Positions 5,679 to 11,302 of a DNA stretch of 11,302 nucleotides are shown piece by piece. The stretch's first letter is position 1, and the number at the start of each line of letters is the position of its first letter. The stretch comes from Chloroflexi bacterium RBG_16_57_11 (GTDB lineage Bacteria; Chloroflexota; Anaerolineae; Anaerolineales; UBA4823), in contig MGNS01000137.1 of assembly GCA_001795165.1 (NCBI GenBank), forward strand, positions 14,545 through 25,846, written 5' to 3'. The notes beneath the pieces were generated by a model. It saw only the letters and a program-made list of their open reading frames with translations. It made no database searches and had not been told where the DNA came from. Position numbers and translations under genes: made by a program.

Positions 5679-5995
5679 ATGATTGTCTCCAGCACGCTCA
5701 TATCCAGCGCCGCCTCGACGGTATCGGTCAAGCGGTTTAGCGCTAGAGAAAAGCGGTCATTTTCCAACTCGTTCGAAGCGATCGCAACCTCCTGCCAGCC
5801 CAGGCTGCGCAGCCAGGCGCGGCGAAAGTGTGTGCTGGCGAAAATACCGTGCAAATAGCAGCCCCAGATATGGCCATCCGGTGACATTGCCCCATCCGGA
5901 AGGTTCTCTCCAGTACGGTTGGCGGATGCGCTGCGGGTAGCCGTCTGCCGGCTGAGCGCCAGCCAGGACGTTGGGCTATCTGTCCTGGCTTTCAC
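5666..5995 (-). pseudogene. cobQ: Internally deleted cobyric acid synthase (C-terminal remnant of cobQ)
   Basis: An open frame of 109 codons from a GTG at 5995 (a TTG at 6022 gives 118). The C-terminal part is plainly cobyric acid synthase: D-G-A-M-S-P-D-G-H-I-W-G-C-Y-L-H-G-I-F, then F-R-R-A-W-L and the closing N-R-L-T-D-T-V-E-A-A-L-D-M. This includes the amidotransferase His. Full-length CobQ is about 480-510 residues. The ATP-binding domain with its P-loop and the catalytic Cys of the amidotransferase domain are missing, so it cannot make cobyric acid. The first codons after the GTG read M-K-A-R-T, which resembles the start of CobQ just before its L-M-V-Q-G-T P-loop region. This points to an in-frame internal deletion of about 380 codons. 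The GTG overlaps the cobC stop as GTGA, and the 3' end overlaps cobU by 13 nt. Retention as a coupled small protein of new function is possible but unsupported. Confidence 0.8.
5961..5990. repeat. 9-bp perfect inverted repeat at the cobC/cobQ-remnant junction
   Basis: AGCCAGGAC (5961-5969) and GTCCTGGCT (5982-5990) are exact reverse complements with a 12-nt loop, starting 2 nt past the cobC stop codon. It lies where M-K-A-R-T passes into the C-terminal CobQ sequence. It could be a trace of the deletion event or an mRNA hairpin. A 9-bp repeat with a short loop is expected about once by chance in a window of this size, so only its position is notable. Confidence 0.5.
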
Positions 5996-6621
5996 GAACT
6001 CACCCTCAGGTGCTCGGTGCAATTGAGCAGGTTCAGCATGGCGCCTTCGGGGTATACGCGTAGCTCGGAAAGGGATGCATTCGATAGATGGAGTTGCCAG
6101 AAACGCCCTGCCGGCATGCCCAGCGCCTGTGCAATCAGCAATTGCAACGGCCCGCCATGCGCTACCAGCAGCACGGTGCCGCCGGGGTGGGCAGCAAGGA
6201 TCGATGCATACGCCGCCTCCACACGCGCTGCCAGCTCAAGAAGGGTTTCTCCTCCTGGCGGCGCATTATGCTTTAGGTCGCTCTCCCAGCGTTGCAAAAC
6301 ACGCGGCTGGCGTGCCTGGATTTCGCCGTAGGTTAGCCCTTCCCACATTCCAAAACACATTTCGCGCAGGCGCGGCTCAGCGATTAATTGCCCCCGCCGC
6401 TCTTTCGGTAAAGCGCCGTGGATGATCTCTGCCGTCTTCCAGGCGCGAGTCAAATCGCTGGTATAAATCACTTCCGGTTTTTCTGTAGACAACAGTTCAG
6501 CAATCGCCTGTGCCTGTCTCACGCCGGTCTGGTTGAGCGGGATATCCGTCTGCCCCTGGAATCGACCGCTGGTGTTCCAGTCGGTTTGCCCGTGTCGTAC
6601 GATCAACAAGCGTGTGCTCAT
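5992..6621 (-). CDS. cobC: Alpha-ribazole phosphatase, histidine phosphatase family
   Basis: This is a 209-residue histidine phosphatase. It removes the phosphate from alpha-ribazole-5'-phosphate, or from adenosylcobalamin-5'-phosphate after CobS. Visible: R-H-G-Q-T-D-W-N with the phosphorylated His10, S-D-L-T-R-A-W-K-T-A, the acid Glu87 in L-R-E-M-C-F-G-M-W-E-G, P-P-G-G-E (121-125), and the second His155 in V-A-H-G-G-P. The family is broad (phosphoglycerate mutase-like), and the cobalamin role rests on its place between cobS and cobU. The ATG at 6621 overlaps the cobS stop as ATGA, and its own TGA overlaps the GTG of the cobQ remnant. The C-terminus (L-N-L-L-N-C-T-E-H-L) is complete. Confidence 0.9.
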   Translation of the reverse strand: MSTRLLIVRHGQTDWNTSGRFQGQTDIPLNQTGVRQAQAIAELLSTEKPEVIYTSDLTRAWKTAEIIHGALPKERRGQLIAEPRLREMCFGMWEGLTYGEIQARQPRVLQRWESDLKHNAPPGGETLLELAARVEAAYASILAAHPGGTVLLVAHGGPLQLLIAQALGMPAGRFWQLHLSNASLSELRVYPEGAMLNLLNCTEHLRVSS

Positions 6622-7406
6622 ACGAGATCTTGAGTGGCAACCAGCGCCAGCAAAACGCTGGTCTCGACCAACAGGTTGATCGCGCCGTAGATGTCGCCGG
6701 TCAGCCCTGGGATACGCTTCAGGGTGAAGCGCGTAACAGCAAGCCAGGTGATCAGCGCGGTGATCGATACCGCCAGGATTGGCCGTGGACTGTACAACCA
6801 GGTGGCGCCAAGCAACGCGAGCAGGGCGAAGATTGTCGCCAGCACCGCCTGGGGAAACCTGGCGTTGTCCTTGATTTCCCTGCCCAGCCCGCTGGAGCGG
6901 GCGTAGGGGTAGGCGATCAGCGCCAGAGCGATGCCCCAGCGACCCAGCACCGGCGCCAGGAATAGGGCTGCAAGGCGCGCCCCATCCAGCGCGCTCAAAG
7001 CGCTGAATTGGATCAACAACAACAGGATGCCACCGGACAGGGCATATGCCCCGACCCGCTCATCGCGCATGATTTCCAAACGCCGCTCGGGAGTAAAGCC
7101 TCCCAGCAGCCCATCGCAGGCGTCGAGGAAGCCATCCAGGTGTAGCGCGCCGGTCAACAACACCCAAACGGTGAGCACCACCGCGGATCGCACCAGCGGC
7201 GGGAATAACCAGCTCGACAGCCAATCCATACCGACCAGCAGGCCGCCGAGTATGAGCCCGACCAAAGGGTAGAAACCAACCGCGGCGCCCAGCTCACCCG
7301 TGGTGAAAGGCCGGCGAATGAAGGCGGGTGAGATCAACAGAAACTGGACGGCTGCTAAAAAAGCTGCCAGATGAGAAGCTCGCTCCGGCTGACCGGGCGG
7401 GCTCAC
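6618..7406 (-). CDS. cobS: Adenosylcobinamide-GDP ribazoletransferase (cobalamin synthase)
   Basis: This is a 262-residue polytopic membrane enzyme, the usual length. It joins adenosylcobinamide-GDP (from CobU) with alpha-ribazole or its phosphate (from CobT), forming adenosylcobalamin or its 5'-phosphate. Visible: the Asp-rich Mg-binding motif H-L-D-G-F-L-D-A-C-D-G-L-L-G-G (89-103), R-R-L-E-I-M-R-D-E-R-V-G-A-Y (108-121), several hydrophobic helices, and the C-terminal G-L-T-G-D-I-Y-G-A-I-N. The start is a GTG at 7406 that shares GTGA with the cobT stop. The first residues (S-P-P-G-Q-P-E-R-A) are a short soluble lead before helix 1. Confidence 0.95.
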   Translation of the reverse strand: MSPPGQPERASHLAAFLAAVQFLLISPAFIRRPFTTGELGAAVGFYPLVGLILGGLLVGMDWLSSWLFPPLVRSAVVLTVWVLLTGALHLDGFLDACDGLLGGFTPERRLEIMRDERVGAYALSGGILLLLIQFSALSALDGARLAALFLAPVLGRWGIALALIAYPYARSSGLGREIKDNARFPQAVLATIFALLALLGATWLYSPRPILAVSITALITWLAVTRFTLKRIPGLTGDIYGAINLLVETSVLLALVATQDLV

Positions 7407-8476
7407 TGGGCGTCCTTCTCCGACACACCCGCCTCGCCAAAAGTAGCCATCTCGGCGAGCGTTTTGCAGGCAGCTTCTACCAGCGACATCGCCAGCACCG
7501 CCCCGGTGCCTTCTCCAAGGCGCATTTTCAGATCGAGAAGTGGAGAGACGCCTAGCCAGGTCATCATGGCATGGTGACCGTACTCTTGCGAGGTGTGGGC
7601 GGCGATCAGATAATCCCGGACCGGCGGAGCCAGACGCACTGCGATCATGGCTGCAGCGGTAGAGATGAAGCCATCCACCACCACGGGTCGGCGGTTGGCG
7701 GCCGCCGCCAGGATGGCGCCTGCCAGCCCGCCAATCTCGAAACCGCCCAATTTTGCCAGCACGTCTACCCCGTCTTGTGGATCAGGCTGGTTTATTTCTA
7801 AAGCGCCTCGGATCGCCTCGATTTTTCGCTGCCAGCCGGCATCGTCCACACCGGTCCCGCGGCCGGTAATCTCCTCCACCGGCTGCCCGGTAAGCGCCAC
7901 GGCGATTGCAGCCGAGGGGGTGGTGTTACCGATGCCCATATCGCCTGTGGCCAGAATATCCAGGCCGGCGGCAATTTGCTCGTATACAACGGTTGCACCT
8001 GCTTCGATCGCCTGAACGGCTTTCACCCGGCTCATTGCCGGGCCGCGGGCGATGTTCCCGGTGCCATAAGCGATTTTTTTTACGATCAGGCCGGGGGAGG
8101 CCGGCAAGTCAGAGGCTACACCCATGTCTACAATCACCACACGCGCCCCGGCGTGTCGCGCCAGTACGTTGATCGCCGCGCCGCCGCGCAGGAAATTAAG
8201 CACCATCTGCGGAGTCACTTCTTGCGGGTAGGCGCTGACCCCCTCCGCTACGACGCCGTGGTCACCGGCCATTACGATTACCACCTTGTGTTCCAGCCTC
8301 GGGGTGGGCTTGCCGGTGATCCCGGCGATCTGGATAGAGAGGTCTTCCAACCGTCCCAGGCTGCCTTGTGGCTTGGTGAGAATATCTTGCCGAAGGCGCG
8401 CCGCTCGCATGGCGGCTGAGTCTAATGGTTTGATGTTTGAAATTAATTCTTCGATGATCACAAGCCCTTTTTTCAT
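7403..8476 (-). CDS. cobT: Nicotinate-nucleotide--dimethylbenzimidazole phosphoribosyltransferase
   Basis: This is a 357-residue CobT, the typical length. It transfers phosphoribose from nicotinate mononucleotide to dimethylbenzimidazole (or another base), giving alpha-ribazole phosphate for the lower ligand. Visible: T-K-P-Q-G-S-L-G-R-L-E (34-44), V-I-V-M-A-G-D-H-G-V (66-75), G-D-M-G-I-G-N-T-T-P (178-187), G-R-G-T-G-V-D-D (205-212), and the catalytic glutamate in G-E-G-T-G-A (Glu322). Nothing appears truncated. The ATG at 8476 overlaps the btuD stop as ATGA, and the TGA overlaps the cobS GTG. Confidence 0.97.
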   Translation of the reverse strand: MKKGLVIIEELISNIKPLDSAAMRAARLRQDILTKPQGSLGRLEDLSIQIAGITGKPTPRLEHKVVIVMAGDHGVVAEGVSAYPQEVTPQMVLNFLRGGAAINVLARHAGARVVIVDMGVASDLPASPGLIVKKIAYGTGNIARGPAMSRVKAVQAIEAGATVVYEQIAAGLDILATGDMGIGNTTPSAAIAVALTGQPVEEITGRGTGVDDAGWQRKIEAIRGALEINQPDPQDGVDVLAKLGGFEIGGLAGAILAAAANRRPVVVDGFISTAAAMIAVRLAPPVRDYLIAAHTSQEYGHHAMMTWLGVSPLLDLKMRLGEGTGAVLAMSLVEAACKTLAEMATFGEAGVSEKDAQ

Positions 8477-9261
8477 CCAATCAGCCCCTCGCGCCCATCC
8501 GGGAGGATCAATGGGCTGCCATAATCCGGATGCGTCATAACATGGACCGGGATGTGGTACACCTCGCCCAACGTCTTCTCGGTGAGCACGACGTCCGGTG
8601 AGCCGCAGGCCAGCAACCGACCCTCAACCAGGAGCGCCACCTGGTCAGCGTATAACCCCGCCAGATTCAAATCGTGTAACGCCATAAGCACACAAAGCTG
8701 GTGCTCGCTCGCCAGGCTGCGCACCAGGTTGAGAAGGCGAGATTGGTGTTGCAAGTCGAGGTGCGTGGTTGGCTCGTCGAGCAATAACACCGGGGTTTCC
8801 TGGGTGAGGGCGCGCGCCAGCAGCACCCGTTGTTGTTCTCCACCGGAAAGCTCACCCACCCGCCGACTGGAAAGCTCCTGGAGCTGAGTGCGTTCTAACG
8901 CCTGGCGAGCGCTTTCATGGTCTGCTGTCCCCGCCTGACCCAGCCAACCAAGGTATGGTGTGCGGCCTATCAACGCCGATTCATACACGGTGAAAGCCGG
9001 AGGAAGATTTCGCGCCTGTGGCACCACCGCCAGCAGGCGAGCCCGCTCGCGCACCGGGAGGATCGATAAATCCTGGCCAAAAACGCGCACCCTTCCACTT
9101 TGGATTGGCTGCACCCCACTTACTGCCCGGATCAAAGTGGACTTACCCGCTCCGTTCGGTCCGATGAGCCCTACGATTTCACCCGGGCGCACCGTTAACG
9201 AAACGCCGTCCAGCGCTAGGCGTCGTCCATAGGTTACACGAAGGGTTTCAATTTCAAGCAT
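8473..9261 (-). CDS. btuD: Corrinoid (cobalamin/cobinamide) ABC transporter ATP-binding protein
   Basis: This is a 262-residue ATPase of the FecE/BtuD type. Visible: Walker A G-P-N-G-A-G-K-S-T (34-42), Q-loop V-V-P-Q-A-R-N (79-85), signature L-S-G-G-E-Q-Q-R-V (138-146), Walker B V-L-L-L-D-E-P (158-164) and H-loop His196 in A-L-H-D-L-N. The frame can be extended to 9351, but the ATG at 9261 is chosen. It begins the fold (M-L-E-I-E-T-L-R-V) and has GGGAG (9274-9270) 8 nt upstream, whereas the longer form would run into btuC and add a non-homologous lead. The corrinoid substrate is inferred from the neighbours. The family also serves iron-siderophore uptake. Confidence 0.93.
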   Translation of the reverse strand: MLEIETLRVTYGRRLALDGVSLTVRPGEIVGLIGPNGAGKSTLIRAVSGVQPIQSGRVRVFGQDLSILPVRERARLLAVVPQARNLPPAFTVYESALIGRTPYLGWLGQAGTADHESARQALERTQLQELSSRRVGELSGGEQQRVLLARALTQETPVLLLDEPTTHLDLQHQSRLLNLVRSLASEHQLCVLMALHDLNLAGLYADQVALLVEGRLLACGSPDVVLTEKTLGEVYHIPVHVMTHPDYGSPLILPDGREGLIG

Positions 9262-9295
9262 TTCCTTCTCTCCCTTTCCGGTTCGGGTCCGGGAT

Positions 9296-10327
9296 TTACC
9301 AGTACGCCAGGTTCCTGGCTCTGCGAAGCACCCACAAAAAGAAAGGCGCACCTACCAGCGCGGTGACAATCCCGACCGGCAACACCTGTGGAGCCAAGAG
9401 AAGGCGCGCCACCAGGTCTGCCAGCAGCAAAGCCGTGGCGCCCCCGATTACCGACAGCGGAAGGAGTAGCCGGTAATCTGATCCCCACAGCATCCGCACC
9501 ACATGCGGTACGATCAAGCCGATAAAACCGATGATCCCGGAGAAGGCGACAGCCGCGGCTGTGGTGAGCGAGGCGGATACCAGCAGCAATGTTTTTACGC
9601 GTTCTGCGGGCAAGCCGATTTGTTGAGCCTGCTCTTCACCAAACTGTAGCACATTCAGCGCATGTCCGGAGGCAATCAAGATCCCTAGCCCGATCGTTAT
9701 ATAAGGCAGCACGGCCAGCACTGGTGCCCAGCCGCCGATGATTGATCCGCCCAACAGCCAACCAAGCGCCCGGCGGAGTTCTTCGTTGGATCGCAACATG
9801 AGCAAGGAGGTGAGCGAGGTGGCGAAAGCGCTGACTGCTACTCCCGCCAGGATCAAGGTAGTCGTAGGCAAGGTGTTGCCCACCCGCGCCAGGCTGTAGA
9901 CGATCAGCAGGGTCAGGCTGGCGCCGATAAATGCTGCAACAGGGATGGTGTACAGGCCAAACAGGCTCCTGGGCCATTCCACCGACATCGCCAGTACAGC
10001 CCCCAGTCCGGCGCCTGTAGCGACCCCGATCAGATACGGATCGGCCAACGGATTTCTGAACAGACCTTGATAGGCGGCGCCGCTTCCACCCAGAGCTGCT
10101 CCCGTCAGCAGAACCAGTGCAGCATGCGGGAGCCGAATCTGATACAGGATTGTGGAAAAGGTTTTTGGCCAGTCTGCTGGGAGGGAAAAACCGGGTAACT
10201 GGTCTGCCAGGATGCGCAGCAGTGTTCCGGGTGGGATGAACACTGGACCGGCGGCCACGCTCAATACCAGCGCGACCAGCAGCAAGCCGAGGCTGATCAG
10301 GTAGGGTCGGAAATGGTGGGTCGCCAT
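9296..10327 (-). CDS. btuC: Corrinoid ABC transporter permease, FecCD/BtuC family
   Basis: This is a 343-residue permease with about ten hydrophobic segments, as in BtuC. Family marks: G-A-A-Y-Q-G-L-F-R-N-P-L-A-D-P-Y-L-I-G (the cytoplasmic loop near residues 84-102), G-F-I-G-L-I-V-P-H-V-V-R (which contacts the ATPase), and the helix after it with L-L-A-D-L-V-A-R. Two copies would pair with two BtuD. The ATG at 10327 has only an AAAGG-like site. The 75-nt gap to btuF (10328-10402) shows no terminator or clear promoter. Specificity within the family (cobalamin, heme or siderophore) is set by the operon context. Confidence 0.94.
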   Translation of the reverse strand: MATHHFRPYLISLGLLLVALVLSVAAGPVFIPPGTLLRILADQLPGFSLPADWPKTFSTILYQIRLPHAALVLLTGAALGGSGAAYQGLFRNPLADPYLIGVATGAGLGAVLAMSVEWPRSLFGLYTIPVAAFIGASLTLLIVYSLARVGNTLPTTTLILAGVAVSAFATSLTSLLMLRSNEELRRALGWLLGGSIIGGWAPVLAVLPYITIGLGILIASGHALNVLQFGEEQAQQIGLPAERVKTLLLVSASLTTAAAVAFSGIIGFIGLIVPHVVRMLWGSDYRLLLPLSVIGGATALLLADLVARLLLAPQVLPVGIVTALVGAPFFLWVLRRARNLAYW

Positions 10328-10402
10328 GGGTAACCTTTGAGATTCATTTTGTCACTCGGCTTTTCGAAGGATATCGCACGATTGGACTCATTGCATCCCG
10401 AT

Positions 10403-11302
10403 TTATTGAAACAATTCCGGATGCAGCAGGCGCGCCAGCCCCTCCAGGCCATCCACCAGCCGGGGCCCGGGTCGGCTGACAAGATTGTCGTCGAAGGGAA
10501 AGATTTGCTCCTTCTGAACTGCAGTCAATGCCTCCCAACCAGCGCGCGCTTTCACCGACTCCACCGTCACGCCGCCCCACAAAGCGTCGCCCAACAGGAT
10601 CAGGTCCGGGTCACGGGCGATGAGCTCTTCCAGGCTGATCTGTACCCACTCACCCTGAAGGTTGGCGCCCAGGTTGTCGCCTCCGGCCATTTGAATCAGC
10701 GAATCGATGAATGTTCCGGGCCCTGGGGTCCAAACGGCATTCGGATCGGTGCCATCGATTTCATAGAACACCAGCGGTCTCTGGCTGTTTTTAGCCATTT
10801 TTCCCTGGATTGTCGCAACCCGCTCTTCCATCTCACCCACCAGCGCCTCTGCTTCAGGTTCGTGCCCCGTCAGCTGTGCTACGGTGTGAAGATTGGTGTA
10901 CAGACCATCAAAATCAACCGGGTTACCTAAGGTGAACACCGTTACCCCGGCGTCCTGCAGGGCTTTCGTTTGCTCGGACGGGGTGAGCATGCTTGCAATC
11001 ACCAGATCGGGATTTTGGGCCAGGATGGCCTCCAGGTTCAGCTCACCAAAACCTCCGCCAATGTCGGTAATGGTCTTGGCTTGTTCAGGGTAATCGGAAG
11101 TTGTATCTCGTCCGACGATCTGCGGACCGGCGCCCAAGGCGAAGAGGATTTCCGTGTTTGCCGGCGCCAGCGAGATGATCCTCCTGGCAGGACCGGGGAG
11201 GGTAATAGGTTTTCCAACGCCATCGGTCACCACAATCGTGTCTCGGGTTGGCGCGGACGTGGCGGTAGGTTCTGGTGTCGCATCTGTTGTACACCCGCTG
11301 AT
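10403..11302 (-). CDS. btuF: Corrinoid-binding lipoprotein of the ABC transporter (5' end outside window)
   Basis: The frame is open to the right edge, so the gene starts beyond it; the GTG at 11233 is not the real start. The first four visible residues, I-S-G-C, are the end of a lipobox, so the mature protein would be lipid-anchored at that Cys, as expected in a monoderm. A Thr/Pro/Ala linker follows (T-P-E-P-T-A-T-S-A-P-T). The type III binding-protein fold then begins with R-R-I-I-S-L-A-P-A-N-T-E-I-L-F-A-L-G-A-G and S-D-Y-P, as in BtuF. G-G-G-F-G-E-L-N-L-E-A-I-L-A-Q-N-P-D-L-V and, near the end, G-P-R-L-V-D-G-L-E are also typical. Only most of the signal peptide is missing. This is the promoter-proximal visible gene of the operon, so any regulator or cobalamin riboswitch should be just outside the window. 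Confidence 0.93.
   Translation of the reverse strand: MSGCTTDATPEPTATSAPTRDTIVVTDGVGKPITLPGPARRIISLAPANTEILFALGAGPQIVGRDTTSDYPEQAKTITDIGGGFGELNLEAILAQNPDLVIASMLTPSEQTKALQDAGVTVFTLGNPVDFDGLYTNLHTVAQLTGHEPEAEALVGEMEERVATIQGKMAKNSQRPLVFYEIDGTDPNAVWTPGPGTFIDSLIQMAGGDNLGANLQGEWVQISLEELIARDPDLILLGDALWGGVTVESVKARAGWEALTAVQKEQIFPFDDNLVSRPGPRLVDGLEGLARLLHPELFQ

Noticed and set aside
9262..9351. N-terminal extension of the ABC ATPase (upstream start at 9351)
   Set aside because: It would overlap the end of btuC and add 30 residues with no similarity to the family. The ATG at 9261 has a good ribosome binding site and starts the fold.
10328..10402. Cobalamin riboswitch or promoter between btuF and btuC
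   Set aside because: Only 75 nt with no B12-box-like sequence and no convincing -35/-10 pair. A riboswitch would be expected upstream of btuF, outside the window.
8473..11302. Iron-siderophore uptake system instead of a corrinoid one
   Set aside because: The families are shared, but the ATP-binding gene overlaps cobT by 4 nt, and the binding protein has BtuF-like segments (S-L-A-P-x-x-T-E, S-D-Y-P), so corrinoid is the better reading.

Overview
The window is a piece of a moderately GC-rich bacterial chromosome. It reads best as a Gram-positive-type (monoderm) member of Chloroflexota, probably Anaerolineae-like. This is an inference from a sortase with a cell-wall-sorting-type substrate, a lipoprotein-anchored ABC transporter binding protein, and an actinobacterial/chloroflexal style of cobalamin-salvage operon. 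No marker gene settles the taxonomy.

Left part, plus strand (1-4146): the 3' part of an APH-family phosphotransferase; an unusual membrane protein joining a cytoplasmic cyclic-nucleotide-binding-like domain, one transmembrane helix and an extracytoplasmic TPR array; a small secreted four-cysteine, tyrosine-rich protein with a C-terminal sorting-type tail (PPNTG, hydrophobic helix, RRK); a membrane-anchored sortase with His/Cys/Arg in place; and a short DUF1232-like membrane protein. The small protein and the sortase are 19 nt apart and look like a dedicated substrate/enzyme pair. The promoter region of the TPR gene carries a cluster of GTGCAA/TTGCAC half-sites.

Middle (4159-5105, minus strand): a patatin/RssA-like phospholipase driven by a near-consensus promoter (TTGACG-N18-TATAAT) only 7 nt from its ATG. 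This implies a leaderless mRNA. A perfect dyad, TGACGC-TGC-GCGTCA, sits between the -35 and -10 boxes.

Right part (5106-11302, minus strand): one compact cobalamin/cobinamide uptake and nucleotide-loop assembly operon in the order btuF (5' end outside the window), btuC, btuD, cobT, cobS, cobC, a cobQ remnant, cobU. From btuD to the cobQ remnant, consecutive genes share 4-nt ATGA/GTGA stop/start overlaps. BtuFCD would import corrinoid; CobU activates adenosylcobinamide; CobT makes alpha-ribazole phosphate; CobS joins the two halves; CobC removes the phosphate. The cobyric acid synthase gene is reduced to about 109 codons. It keeps what looks like the first few codons (M-K-A-R-T) joined in frame to the C-terminal end, with a 9-bp inverted repeat spanning the junction. 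This is consistent with an operon that moved from de novo synthesis to salvage.

No tRNA, rRNA, CRISPR array, insertion sequence or cobalamin riboswitch is visible. A riboswitch, if present, would lie beyond the right edge, upstream of btuF. No gene-free stretch exceeds 300 bases.
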